Positions 15,684 to 24,001 are shown, numbered from the stretch's first letter. The stretch is DNA of 64,000 nucleotides from Gaiellasilicea sp963749515 (GCA_963749515.1 CAVVMR010000006.1:372001-436000), one strand, 5' to 3'. Numbers and translations are program-made. Notes: a model not told the origin generated them from the sequence alone.

Positions 15684-15800
15684 GTCAAGTAGGTCGGTCA
15701 AGTAGTTTCGTGGTAGGCTCGCTTCACTAAGCCGTTTGCGCCCCGAAAATCCCCGCAAAGGGGTATGCGCGCAACGCGTCTTGTCGCTTGACTCAGTCAA
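15684..15800 (+). promoter_or_regulatory. promoter/operator region of the XRE-TPR regulator with repeated GTCAA half-sites
   Basis: GTCAAGTAG occurs twice, at 15684-15692 and 15697-15705 (13-nt period). A perfect palindrome, TTGACT-C-AGTCAA, lies at 15788-15800, only 18 nt before the ATG. All four half-sites share GTCAA. A -10-like TAGGCT follows the direct repeats near 15714. This suggests autoregulation by the encoded HTH protein. Confidence 0.5.
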
Positions 15801-15818
15801 CTGAGGTTGCCCGCCGCC

Positions 15819-17165
15819 ATGAACGAGACTTCTACCGCCGCCACTCGTAAAGCTTCCGCACCCTCCGGGGCGCGCCTCGGCGACCGGTTGCGCCTGCTGC
15901 GTGTGGCTGCGGGACTGACCCAGACCGAGCTCGCCGGCGACCGCTTCTCCAAGGAGTACGTCAGCCAGATCGAGCGCGGCAAGACGCGGCCCACCGCCGA
16001 GACCGTCGAGTGGCTCGCGCAGCGGCTGGACGTCGATCCTGCCTTTCTCTCCAGTGGTGTCTCGACCGACGAGCGCAGCCGTGTCGAGGCGCTGCTCGCG
16101 CGTGCCGAGGCGCTCTCGAAGGCGTACCGCTACAAGGACGCCGTCGAGGCATACGCGGAGGCTCGCGCCGCTGTCGCCGTCACGAACTCGGTCGAGCTCG
16201 AGGTGCGCACGCTCTCCGGCGAGGCCTGGGCGCGGATGCAGGAGGGGGATGTCCGCGCCGCCGTCGAGCTGCTGAACGGTGCACGCGCGACCGCCGAGGG
16301 CTCTGTGTTCTCGGATGTCGACCGCGCCGAGCTCGTGTTCCGGCTCGGCGTCTGCCGCTACAAGCTCTCCAGCGTCTCGACTGCCGTCGCGCTGCTCGAC
16401 GAGGCGCTTGCGCTCGCCGAGCGCTCGGATCTGCCGTGTGACGGGCTCCGCTCCGACATCTATCACTGGCGCTCACGCTGCCATCGCCGGCAGCGCGACT
16501 TCGAGGCCGCTCGCGAGGACGTCGAGCACGCGCTCGAGCTCGCCCAGGGCGTCGACGACCGGCGCAAGATGGCCGACGCGTACTTCCAGGCGTCGCTCGT
16601 CGCCGAGCGCACCGGGCACTGGGTGCTGTCGCGGAACTATGCGGAGCGCGCAAAGAATCTCTTCCAGGAGCTCGACGACGAGCGGACCGTTGGTCGCCTG
16701 CTCAACAACCTCGGCGGCCTCAGCCTGCTGCTCGGAAAGCCGCACCAGGCGATCGAGCAGCTGAAGGCGTCCTTCGCGGTCGCCGTCGAAGTCGACTCCA
16801 AGGGCGACGCAGCCCAGGCCATGGGTGGGCTCGCCACCGTTCATCTCCGGCTCGGCGAATGGGAAGCGGCTGAGGAGCATGCGCGCCAGGCGCTGCAGCT
16901 TCTCGAAGGCCGTGAGGACTTCCTCGACGAGATCGGCCAGTCCCAGCTCGTGCTCGGCCGCTCGCTTCTCGAGCGGGACCGCTTCGACGAGGCGGAAGAG
17001 GCGTTCCGCGCCGCCGACGCGACGTTCGAGCAGTTCTCGTCCGTCAGTCACCGCGCCAACGTCTGGGTCGCTCTCGGCGATCTGGCCGCGCGGCGGGGTC
17101 AGGACACAGAGGCCGCCAGGCTTTACCGGAATGCCGCGGAAGCTCTTCAGGACATGCGGTTCTAG
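15819..17165 (+). CDS. XRE-type HTH regulator with C-terminal TPR domain (RRNPP-like)
   Basis: 448 residues. Residues about 19-73 form an XRE/Cro helix-turn-helix (LGDRLRLLRVAAGLTQTELA, KEYVSQIERGKTRP). From about residue 88 to the end the protein is a run of tetratricopeptide-like helices (for example YRYKDAVEAYAEA, RTVGRLLNNLGGLSLLLGK, GEWEAAEEHARQALQLL, DRFDEAEEAFRAADATF). HTH plus C-terminal TPRs is the domain plan of NprR, PlcR and Rgg, whose TPRs bind secreted signalling peptides. The next gene is a tiny secreted-peptide gene only 20 nt downstream. ATG 15819 is preferred over TTG 15807, which is too close to GAGG 15803. Palindromic half-sites upstream suggest self-control. Confidence 0.85.
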   Translation: MNETSTAATRKASAPSGARLGDRLRLLRVAAGLTQTELAGDRFSKEYVSQIERGKTRPTAETVEWLAQRLDVDPAFLSSGVSTDERSRVEALLARAEALSKAYRYKDAVEAYAEARAAVAVTNSVELEVRTLSGEAWARMQEGDVRAAVELLNGARATAEGSVFSDVDRAELVFRLGVCRYKLSSVSTAVALLDEALALAERSDLPCDGLRSDIYHWRSRCHRRQRDFEAAREDVEHALELAQGVDDRRKMADAYFQASLVAERTGHWVLSRNYAERAKNLFQELDDERTVGRLLNNLGGLSLLLGKPHQAIEQLKASFAVAVEVDSKGDAAQAMGGLATVHLRLGEWEAAEEHARQALQLLEGREDFLDEIGQSQLVLGRSLLERDRFDEAEEAFRAADATFEQFSSVSHRANVWVALGDLAARRGQDTEAARLYRNAAEALQDMRF

Positions 17166-17185
17166 TGAAGAAAGGAGGATCCTCT

Positions 17186-17287
17186 GTGAAGACTCGCCTG
17201 TTGTTCGTCGCTCTGTCGGCGTCGGTCCTCTTCGCTGCGTGGGGTGGGGCTGCGGCCCGGCTCTTCACGTGGTCGGACGGGAGCTAG
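17186..17287 (+). CDS. 33-aa secreted peptide, candidate signalling pheromone of the upstream TPR regulator
   Basis: GTG 17186 has an excellent GGAGG at 17174-17178, seven bases upstream. The product has a basic start (MKTR), a hydrophobic core (LLFVALSASVLFAAW), an AAA signal-peptidase-like site at residues 22-24 and a nine-residue tail, RLFTWSDGS. Nearly all codons end in G or C, as in true genes here. A short leader plus a short C-terminal tail directly behind an HTH-TPR regulator is the layout of nprX, papR and phr genes. Pheromone function is inferred. It could instead be an unrelated exported peptide. Confidence 0.6.
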   Translation: MKTRLLFVALSASVLFAAWGGAAARLFTWSDGS

Positions 17288-17314
17288 CCAGTACGTCGTG
17301 GCTAGACTCGCCCA

Positions 17315-18208
17315 GTGCGTAGCGCTGCGGCAATCTGTCTCGTCACATGCATCATCGCGGCAGGCTGCGGCGGCTCCTCCTCGTCGAAGGAGGAGCCGGA
17401 CGCCACTCTTGAAGCACTGCTGCACGCTCCCGGGGAAGATGTTGCGATCGTTCCCGGATCTGCGGACTTCGGCCCAGGCAACGTTCGGCTGACGTTTCTC
17501 GTGGTCGACGGGCAGAGTCGCGTCATCACGCGTCCGACAGCGAAGATCTGGCTCGCCCGGAGCCTCGATGGGAAGCCGTTCCTCCAGACGACCGCCCGCT
17601 CGGAGCGGATCGGCATCGAGGGCGGGGACGATGCCGATGTCGGAGCGATCTTCGTGACGAGCCTCGAGATCCCGCAGCCCGGGAAGTACTGGCTGCTGGC
17701 GGAGCCGGTCGGGGGCCGCAAGATCCAGGCGGTCGGCAACGTCGTTGTCAAGGACAAGCCGGCGGCGCCGGCGGTCGGCGACGCGGCGGTGCCCTCGGAC
17801 ACGCCGACCCTCGCGAACGCGACGATCAAGCAGCTGTCGACGTCCCGCGTGCCGGACCGCGAGCTGTACCGGCTCTCGGTGCAGGATGCGCTCGCGGCCA
17901 AGGTGCCGTTCGTCGTCACGTTCGCCACGCCGGCCTACTGCCAGAGCCGCACCTGCGGCCCGGTCGTCGACGTCATCAGCGCTGTGCGCAAGCGTGAGGC
18001 CGGCTCGAACGTCAGGTTCATCCACGTCGAGGTCTACGAGGACAACGACCCGGCGAAGGGCGAGAACAAGTGGTTCAAGGAGTGGCATCTGCCGTCTGAG
18101 CCGTGGGTGTTCCTCGTCGGGCCGGACGGCAAGGTGCGCGAGCGCTACGAGGGCACGGTCTCGGTGAACGAGCTCGACGCGGCCGTGAAGAAACACCTGC
18201 TCGCGTAG
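17315..18208 (+). CDS. lipoprotein with C-terminal thioredoxin-like domain
   Basis: 297 residues. It starts with a lipoprotein signal peptide (AAAICLVTCIIAAGC, lipobox IAAGC) followed by a Gly/Ser/Glu linker. The middle (about 50-150) is a beta-rich domain; the last third has PFVVTFATPAYCQSRTCGPVVD, a thioredoxin-fold start with a CxxxxC pair, then VRFIHVEVYED and PWVFLVGPDGKV. It is probably an exported thiol-redox or metal-handling protein anchored outside the membrane. TAGACT at 17303-17308 lies 6 nt before GTG 17315 with no Shine-Dalgarno sequence, so it has its own leaderless promoter. Confidence 0.8.
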   Translation: MRSAAAICLVTCIIAAGCGGSSSSKEEPDATLEALLHAPGEDVAIVPGSADFGPGNVRLTFLVVDGQSRVITRPTAKIWLARSLDGKPFLQTTARSERIGIEGGDDADVGAIFVTSLEIPQPGKYWLLAEPVGGRKIQAVGNVVVKDKPAAPAVGDAAVPSDTPTLANATIKQLSTSRVPDRELYRLSVQDALAAKVPFVVTFATPAYCQSRTCGPVVDVISAVRKREAGSNVRFIHVEVYEDNDPAKGENKWFKEWHLPSEPWVFLVGPDGKVRERYEGTVSVNELDAAVKKHLLA

Positions 18209-18258
18209 CTCTCAATCGTTAGGCTCGTCTTCCTTGCAACGTGCGGGAAGGAGGCGCG

Positions 18259-19089
18259 ATGGCCGACGTGCTGGTGACGACCGATTGGCTGGCGGCCCAC
18301 CTCGATGACGACAACCTCGTCGTGGCGGAAGTCGACGAGAACCCGGATCTCTACGAGGACGGGCACATCGCGGGTGCGGTGCAGCTGCACTGGCGCGACG
18401 ATCTCCAGGATCCGATCGAGCGGGACATCGTCGAGAAGGCGGAGTTCGAGCGGATGATGGAAGCACGCGGGATCGGCAACGACACGAGCGTCGTCCTCTA
18501 CGGCGACAAGAACAACTGGTTCGCCGCCTACGCCTACTGGTATCTCAAGATCTACGGCCACGAAGACGTCCGGATCCTCGACGGCGGCCGGCAGAAGTGG
18601 ATCGACGAGGGACGGGAGCTGACGACGGACAGTCCCGCGCCCGCCACGGCCACGTACACCGCGAAGGAAGCGGACGAGTCGATCCGCGTGCGGCGCGACA
18701 GCGTGCTTCAGGGTCTCGAGAACGGCGGCGGTCGTGCGCTCGTCGACGTTCGCAGCCCGCAGGAGTACAGCGGCGAGCTGATGGCGCCGCCCGGATACGA
18801 GCAGGAGGGCGCGTCGCGCACCGGCCACATTCCGAGTGCGCAGTCGATCCCGTGGGCGCAGGCGGTCCGCGACGACGGGACGTTCAAGTCGCCCGACGAG
18901 CTGCGCGAGCTCTACGGCGCCAAGGGCGTCACGCCTGAGAAGGAGGTGCTCGCGTACTGCCGCATCGGCGAGCGCAGCGCGCACACGTGGTTCGTGCTCC
19001 GGGAGCTGCTCGGCTACCCGGACGTCAAGAACTACGACGGCTCGTGGACCGAATGGGGCAACCTGGTCGACGTCCCAATCGAACGCTGA
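18259..19089 (+). CDS. thiosulfate/3-mercaptopyruvate sulfurtransferase (tandem rhodanese)
   Basis: 276 residues with two rhodanese domains. The first (about 5-115) is inactive: YGDKNNWFAAY has no cysteine. The second carries the active-site loop AYCRIGERSAHTW, whose cysteine takes up the sulfane sulfur. RILDGGRQKWIDEG and LVDVRSPQEYSGE are standard domain marks. AAGGAGG lies just upstream of ATG 18259. The actinobacterial CysA/SseA-type enzyme usually transfers sulfur from thiosulfate to cyanide or thiols. Confidence 0.9.
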   Translation: MADVLVTTDWLAAHLDDDNLVVAEVDENPDLYEDGHIAGAVQLHWRDDLQDPIERDIVEKAEFERMMEARGIGNDTSVVLYGDKNNWFAAYAYWYLKIYGHEDVRILDGGRQKWIDEGRELTTDSPAPATATYTAKEADESIRVRRDSVLQGLENGGGRALVDVRSPQEYSGELMAPPGYEQEGASRTGHIPSAQSIPWAQAVRDDGTFKSPDELRELYGAKGVTPEKEVLAYCRIGERSAHTWFVLRELLGYPDVKNYDGSWTEWGNLVDVPIER

Positions 19090-19101
19090 CCCCTCCCGGC
19101 A

Positions 19102-19324
19102 GGCCGTTCCGTCAACGCGACAGGCGGGGTCTGACCCTGTCCGCGCGGTTGACGAGCGGACGCGCCTCGATCCGACGGGCCGTTCCGTCAACGCGACAGG
19201 CGGGGTCTGACCCTGTCCGCGCGGTTGACGAGCGGACGCGGCTCGATCCGACGGGCCGTTCCGTCAACGCGACAAGCGGGGTCTGACCCCGTCCCCGCGG
19301 TTGACGAGCGGGCACGGCTCGATC
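19102..19324. repeat. three tandem copies of a 76-bp hairpin-forming repeat
   Basis: Copies start at GGCCGTTCC 19102, 19178 and 19254. The first two are almost identical; the third differs at a few positions and is cut by the end of the SDR gene. Each copy has CGTCAAC pairing with GTTGACG and ACAGG pairing with CCTGT around a GGGGTCTGACC core, so each can fold as a long stem-loop. They fill the gap between two convergent genes, where they may act as bidirectional terminators. Confidence 0.85.
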
Positions 19325-20012
19325 AGGCGATCTTGCCGCTCGAGCCGACGCGCTCGATCACGACCTGCGGCACGCGCGCCCGCGGGCTGAGGCGCAGGCA
19401 CATGCGGACGACCTCCGCGCAGTCCTCGGGCAGGATCATCGCCTCGCCAGGAAGGCCCGAGAACTCGGCCATCGGGGTGTCGACGAAACCCGGGCAGATC
19501 GCGATCGAACGGACACCGTCGTCGTCGAGATCGGCGTTCAGGGAATGCGTGAACGAGATCACCGCAGCCTTCGACGCGGCGTAGATCGGCAGCATCGCGA
19601 CGGGTTGCGTCCCCGCGATCGAAGCGAGGTTCACGACCCAGCCCTTCGTCTTGCGCAGGTGCGGGATCGCGGCCTGCGTCACGAGCATGAGCCCGCGCAG
19701 GTTGATCGAGAGCTGCCGGTCGAGGTGCTTCAGCTGGACGTCCTCGACCCGGCCGGCGATCCCGATGCCCGCCGAGTTGACGAGCAGGTCGAGCCCGCCC
19801 TCACGCGCGACGTGCTCCTCGACGACGCGCGTGCAGTCCTCTGCGCTCGAAACGTCCGCCGCGATCGCGTGCGCACCCAGCTCCGCGGCTGCCGCCTCGA
19901 CCTTCTCGGCCGTGCGCGACGCAAGCGTGAGAGCGAATCCCTCCTCGCGGAGCATCTTGCCGATCGCCAGTCCGATGCCCGACGAACCGCCGGTGATGAG
20001 CGCCGAAGCCAA
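19323..20012 (-). CDS. short-chain dehydrogenase/reductase
   Basis: 229 residues with TGGSSGIGLAIGKML at the cofactor site, LLVNSAGIGIAG, a catalytic serine in NLASIAGTQ and YAASK. This is the classical SDR set; the substrate is unknown. The start is TTG 20012, directly before the nucleotide-binding strand; no ATG or GTG is closer. It diverges from selD across a 145-nt gap and runs into the 76-bp repeats at its 3' end. Confidence 0.85.
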   Translation of the reverse strand: MASALITGGSSGIGLAIGKMLREEGFALTLASRTAEKVEAAAAELGAHAIAADVSSAEDCTRVVEEHVAREGGLDLLVNSAGIGIAGRVEDVQLKHLDRQLSINLRGLMLVTQAAIPHLRKTKGWVVNLASIAGTQPVAMLPIYAASKAAVISFTHSLNADLDDDGVRSIAICPGFVDTPMAEFSGLPGEAMILPEDCAEVVRMCLRLSPRARVPQVVIERVGSSGKIA

Positions 20013-20037
20013 GGGTTGCGACTATTTCAGAAATGCC

Positions 20038-20130
20038 AGAGGAGTGGCCGTCAGGACGGCGAACCTGGGGCGCGAATCACAAGGCTCCTCCTCTCCCCTG
20101 AGAACGCAGCGGCGGCTCACCGGCCGCCGT
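20038..20130. other. inverted repeats in the divergent SDR/selD gap
   Basis: AGAGGAG (20038-20044) can pair with CTCCTCT (about 20091-20097), GCCGTC with GACGGC (about 20050-20063), and CGGCGGC with GCCGCCG (20110-20116/20123-20129). They all lie before the probable selD -10 (TATTTT, 20146-20151), so they would not be in a selD leader. No tRNA fold was found. The role is unknown. Confidence 0.35.
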
Positions 20131-20157
20131 TGTGTTGCCTAGGCGTATTTTGCAGGC

Positions 20158-21180
20158 ATGACGGAGAGCCTCACCTCCCTCGCGACGAGCGGCGGCTGCG
20201 CTGCCAAGTACTCCGCCGCCCGCTTGGACGAGCTGCTGCGAGGGTTCGTGCCCGCCGAGGCCGAGAACCTCCTCGTCGGGCTCTCGCCCGCGGACGATGC
20301 CGTCGTCTACAAGCTCGACGACGAGCGCGCGCTCGTCTTCACGCTCGACTTCTTCCCGCCGCTCGTGGACGATCCAGCGCTCTTCGGACGCATCGCCGCG
20401 ACGAATGCTCTGAACGACGTCTTCGCGATGGGCGGCTCGCCGCTTCTCGCGCTCTCGATCGCGGCTTTCCCGGAGAGCCTGCCGAACGAGACCCTCGCGG
20501 CGATCTTCGGCGCCGCGGACGAGCAGGTGCGCGCGGCCGGCGGGATCCTCGCCGGCGGACACACGCTGCGCGACGACGAGCCGAAGTACGGGCTCGCCGT
20601 GGTCGGCACCGTGCATCCGGAGGGCTACTGGCCCAAGAGCGGCGCCCGGCCCGGCGATGCACTCTTCCTCACCAAGCCGCTCGGGACGGGGATGCTCCTT
20701 CACGCGGCGCGCGGAGGGCAGCGGCACGAGGAGGGGCTCGAGGCGGCGATGCGCTCGATGACGATCCTCAGCCGCGAGGCGGCCGACGTGCTGCGGCCGT
20801 TCGATCCGCACGCGGTCACCGACGTCACCGGCTTCGGCCTGCTCGGCCACGCGCACGAGATGGCGGAGCGGAGCGGCGTCCGGATCGAACTGGACGCTTC
20901 CACTCTGCCGCTCTTCCCGGGCGCGCGCGACGCTGCCGCGGCAGGGGTCCGTACAGGCGGCGACTCGCGCAACCGCGACTTCGCAGGGCCGCATCTCGAT
21001 GCAGACGGCGTCCCGGAAGACCTGCTGGCGCTCGCCTACGACCCGCAGACCTCGGGAGGCCTCTTGATCGCGTTGCCCGCGGACAAGGGCGCGGTGCTCG
21101 CAGCGACGTTCGCCGAGCACAGCCTTTTCCTCGAGCGCATCGGCCGCGTCGTCGAGGGCGCCGGCGTTTCGCTTGCGTAA
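20158..21180 (+). CDS. selD: selenide, water dikinase (selenophosphate synthetase)
   Basis: 340 residues. It makes selenophosphate from selenide and ATP, the selenium donor for selenocysteine and selenouridine. The N-terminal catalytic loop SGGCAAKYSA has Cys (not Sec) plus Lys. GLSPADDAVVY, FTLDFFPPLVDDP, ATNALNDVFAMGG, GGHTLRDDEP and DVTGFGLLGHAHEM are the expected AIRS-fold and metal/ATP motifs. TATTTT at 20146-20151 lies 6 nt before the ATG: leaderless. Its presence means this organism uses selenium. The 3' end overlaps ctaA by 8 nt. Confidence 0.95.
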   Translation: MTESLTSLATSGGCAAKYSAARLDELLRGFVPAEAENLLVGLSPADDAVVYKLDDERALVFTLDFFPPLVDDPALFGRIAATNALNDVFAMGGSPLLALSIAAFPESLPNETLAAIFGAADEQVRAAGGILAGGHTLRDDEPKYGLAVVGTVHPEGYWPKSGARPGDALFLTKPLGTGMLLHAARGGQRHEEGLEAAMRSMTILSREAADVLRPFDPHAVTDVTGFGLLGHAHEMAERSGVRIELDASTLPLFPGARDAAAAGVRTGGDSRNRDFAGPHLDADGVPEDLLALAYDPQTSGGLLIALPADKGAVLAATFAEHSLFLERIGRVVEGAGVSLA

Positions 21181-22075
21181 GCTCGGCCCGGTCACTCCAC
21201 TGCGGTTCGCGAAGCTCGCCGCGGCGTCCGCGCTGTCGCTCTACCTGATCGTGCTCACCGGCGCGGCCGTCCGGCTGACCGGGTCCGGGTTGGCCTGCGA
21301 GTCGTGGCCCGGCTGTCAGGAGGGCGCGTTCTTCCCGGCCGTGGGCGAGCACTCGACGATCGAGTTCGGCAACCGCGTCTTCGCGCTCTTCCCGATCGTG
21401 CTCTCGCTGCTGACGTGGATTGCGGTCCGGAAGACGCCCGGGCTCGGCCGCTGGGTGGTGTGGACGGCGGCGCTCGTCTTCATCGGGACGATCGCGCAGG
21501 CGCCGCTCGGGCTCCTGACGATCCGGCTCGACCTGCACCCGCTGATGGTCGCGACGCACTTCCTGCTCGCGCTCGTCGTGCTCGCCGGCGCGATGGTGGT
21601 CGCGGTGGAGGCCTGGGGGAATGCCAGCGGCCGCGTGGAGTCGCCGGCGCCGATGTGGCTCAAGCTCGCGGGCCTCGTCCTCGCCGCCGCGTGCGGCGTG
21701 CTCGTCGTCACCGGCACCCTCTCGACCGCGGCCGGCCCCCATCCCGGCGACAGCGCCGAGATCCAGCGCTTCTGGAACCTGCTCGACGCGGTCTGGATCC
21801 ACGTTCGCGCCACGGCGGCGTTCGGGATCACCTTCCTGCTCCTGCTCGGCTGGCTCGTCCGAAATCGCGACCGCGCGGGGGTGCTCGCTCCAGGTGCGGT
21901 GGTACTGCTCGTGCTGCTGGTCGTCCAGATGGCGGTGGGCGAGCTCCAGTACCGGAACCAGCTGCCGTGGTGGCTCGTGCTGATCCACGTCGGGCTTGCT
22001 GCAGCCGTCTGGGCCTGGACGGTGGGCCTGGTCACGGCCCTCTGGCGCACTCCGCGCCGTACACTGGCGTCATGA
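21173..22075 (+). CDS. ctaA: heme A synthase (COX15/CtaA family)
   Basis: 300 residues with about eight membrane helices. TGAAVRLTGSGLACESWPGC and the EHSTIEFGNRVFAL, HPLMVATHFLLAL and IHVRATAAFGI histidine segments match the heme-binding helices of COX15/CtaA, which oxidises heme O to heme A for cytochrome aa3 oxidase. It signals an aerobic respiratory chain. TTG 21173 overlaps the selD end; ATG 22072 of the next gene overlaps its own stop. Confidence 0.88.
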   Translation: MRKLGPVTPLRFAKLAAASALSLYLIVLTGAAVRLTGSGLACESWPGCQEGAFFPAVGEHSTIEFGNRVFALFPIVLSLLTWIAVRKTPGLGRWVVWTAALVFIGTIAQAPLGLLTIRLDLHPLMVATHFLLALVVLAGAMVVAVEAWGNASGRVESPAPMWLKLAGLVLAAACGVLVVTGTLSTAAGPHPGDSAEIQRFWNLLDAVWIHVRATAAFGITFLLLLGWLVRNRDRAGVLAPGAVVLLVLLVVQMAVGELQYRNQLPWWLVLIHVGLAAAVWAWTVGLVTALWRTPRRTLAS

Positions 22076-22962
22076 GTGAGCTGCGGATGGTCGCCCGTCC
22101 GGCGCTCGAGCGTCCCGTCCTGATCGCCGCATTCCGCGGCTGGAACGACGGAGGTCAGGGAGCAACGCTTGCCGCCGGCTATCTCGCGCGCGTGTGGCAT
22201 GCCGAGCGGTTCGGGGAGATCGACCCTGAGGGCTTCGTCGACTTCCAGGCCAACCGGCCGCACGTGTCGCTCGACGAGGGGATGACAAGGAAGATCGACT
22301 GGCCGGAGAACGCCTTCTACCACGCGCGGATCCCGGGCTCCGACCGCGACGCGATCCTGCTCCTCGGCGTCGAGCCCAGCCTGCGCTGGAAGACCTTCTC
22401 GAAGCTCGTGATCGAGCTCGCGCGAGACCTCGACGTCGAGCTCGTGATCACACTCGGCTCCCTGCTCGCCGACGTGCCGCACACGCGCGCTGCGCCTGTG
22501 ACGGGGGCGGCGAGCGACCCTGCGCTGGTGGAGAGCCTCGGGCTGCAGCACTCCCGCTACGAAGGGCCGACCGGCATCGTCGGCGTCCTCCAGGACAGCT
22601 GCCGCCGTGAAGGCGTCCCGGCCGCAAGCCTGTGGGCGGCCGTGCCGCACTACGTCTCGCTCGCGCCGAGCCCTCGCGCCGCACGTGCGCTGTGCGACCG
22701 GCTCGGCCAGCTGCTCGGCGTCGAGATCGACACGGCGGAGCTTGCCGAGGCCGAGGAGTCGTACGCCGAGCAGGTCACCGAGGCCGTGTCCTCGGACGAG
22801 GAGACCGCGGCCTACGTGGCCGAGCTCGAGCGGCGCACCGACGAGCTCGACCTCGAGGAGCACGAGGACCTCCCGTCCGGCGACTCGCTCGCCGCCGAGC
22901 TCACGCGCTTCCTGCGCGAGCGCGACGCCGAGAACGGCGACGACGGCCCGCGCCGGCAGTAG
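22072..22962 (+). CDS. PAC2 family protein
   Basis: 296 residues of the PAC2 fold (proteasome-assembly-chaperone-2-like): LIAAFRGWNDGGQGATLA, DFQANRPHV, ILLLGVEPSLRWKTF, VITLGSLLADVPHTR and AVPHYVSLAPSPRAARAL. PAC2 proteins are widespread in actinobacteria; the function is unproven. The tail (about 235-296) is acidic and helical. ATGA overlap couples it to ctaA, but TACACT at 22060-22065, six bases before the ATG, gives it a leaderless promoter of its own. It ends exactly where the convergent aldo/keto reductase ends. Confidence 0.85.
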   Translation: MSELRMVARPALERPVLIAAFRGWNDGGQGATLAAGYLARVWHAERFGEIDPEGFVDFQANRPHVSLDEGMTRKIDWPENAFYHARIPGSDRDAILLLGVEPSLRWKTFSKLVIELARDLDVELVITLGSLLADVPHTRAAPVTGAASDPALVESLGLQHSRYEGPTGIVGVLQDSCRREGVPAASLWAAVPHYVSLAPSPRAARALCDRLGQLLGVEIDTAELAEAEESYAEQVTEAVSSDEETAAYVAELERRTDELDLEEHEDLPSGDSLAAELTRFLRERDAENGDDGPRRQ

Positions 22963-23991
22963 TCAGGCCTCGCTCGACGCCGCCCAGAGATTGATGTCGC
23001 TCTCGGTCGCGTAGCGGTCGATCTCCTCGAGCTCCTCGTCCGAGAAGTCGAGTTCGTCGAGCGCGGCGACGTTTGCCTCCAGCTGCGCGACGCTCGAGGC
23101 GCCGACGAGCGTCGAGGTCATCCGCTGGTCTCGCAGCGTCCAGGCGAGCGCCATCGCGGCGAGCGTCTGGCTCCTGCGGGCGGCGATCTCGTTCAGCGCG
23201 CTCACCTTCGCGAGCGTCTGCTCGTTCAGCTGGTCCGCGGATAGGGCTGTGCCCTCGGTGGCGGCACGCGACCCCTCCGGGATCCCGTCCAGGTAACGGT
23301 CGGTGAGGACGCCCTGCGCGAGCGGCGAGAAGCCGATGCAGCCGATCCCCTCTGCTTCGAGCGTGTCGAGCAGCTCCGGCTCGATCCAGCGGTTCAGCAT
23401 CGAGTACGAGGGCTGGTGGATCGTGATCGGCGTGCCGAGGCTGCGGCCGATCGCGGCCGCCTCGCGCGTCTTCTCGGGCGAGTAGGACGAGATGCCCGCA
23501 TAGAGAGCCTTACCCTGCTTCACCGCGCTGTCGAGGGCGCCGATCGTCTCCTCCAGCGGCGTGTCGGGGTCGAAGCGATGCGAATAGAAGATGTCGACGT
23601 ACTCGAGACCCATCCGCGCAAGCGACTGGTCGAGGCTCGCAAGCACGTATTTGCGGGTCCCGCCGCCTTGTCCGTACGGGCCGGGCCACATGTCGTAGCC
23701 CGCCTTGGTCGAGATCACGAGCTCGTCGCGGTAGGGCCGCAGGTCGTGCTGGAAGATCCGGCCGTAGTTCTCCTCGGCCGAGCCGTAGGGCGGCCCGTAG
23801 TTGTTCGCGAGGTCGTGGTGGATGATCCCGAGGTCGAAGGCGCGCCGGACGATTGCGCGGCCGCTCTCCCACGGCCGGTCGTGCCCGAAGTTGTGCCAGA
23901 GCCCGAGCGACACCGCGGGGAGCTGCAGCCCGCTGCGGCCGCTGCGCCGGTACTGCATGCGGTCATACCTGTCGGCGGCCGCGGCGTACAT
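22963..23991 (-). CDS. aldo/keto reductase (YghZ/L-glyceraldehyde-3-phosphate reductase-like)
   Basis: 342 residues, a TIM-barrel NADPH oxidoreductase. The catalytic tetrad is visible: D of FDLGIIHHDLANNYGPPYGSAE region, Y of ANNYG, K of ISTKAGY and H of IFYSHRFD. NNYGPPYGSAEENYGRI is characteristic of the YghZ/Kv-beta-like AKR14 group. ATG 23991 is preferred over an upstream open frame. It follows the DipZ gene after a 10-nt gap and is probably in the same transcript. Confidence 0.88.
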   Translation of the reverse strand: MYAAAADRYDRMQYRRSGRSGLQLPAVSLGLWHNFGHDRPWESGRAIVRRAFDLGIIHHDLANNYGPPYGSAEENYGRIFQHDLRPYRDELVISTKAGYDMWPGPYGQGGGTRKYVLASLDQSLARMGLEYVDIFYSHRFDPDTPLEETIGALDSAVKQGKALYAGISSYSPEKTREAAAIGRSLGTPITIHQPSYSMLNRWIEPELLDTLEAEGIGCIGFSPLAQGVLTDRYLDGIPEGSRAATEGTALSADQLNEQTLAKVSALNEIAARRSQTLAAMALAWTLRDQRMTSTLVGASSVAQLEANVAALDELDFSDEELEEIDRYATESDINLWAASSEA

Positions 23992-24001
23992 GGCGCTGAC
24001 C

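Noticed and set aside
15329..15688. 119-codon minus-strand open frame in the spacer
   Set aside because: It reads through the perfect hairpins and lacks start signals; the palindromes explain the DNA better.
20030..20110. Possible tRNA-Sec next to selD
   Set aside because: No T-arm consensus and no acceptor pairing could be built; only simple hairpins are present.
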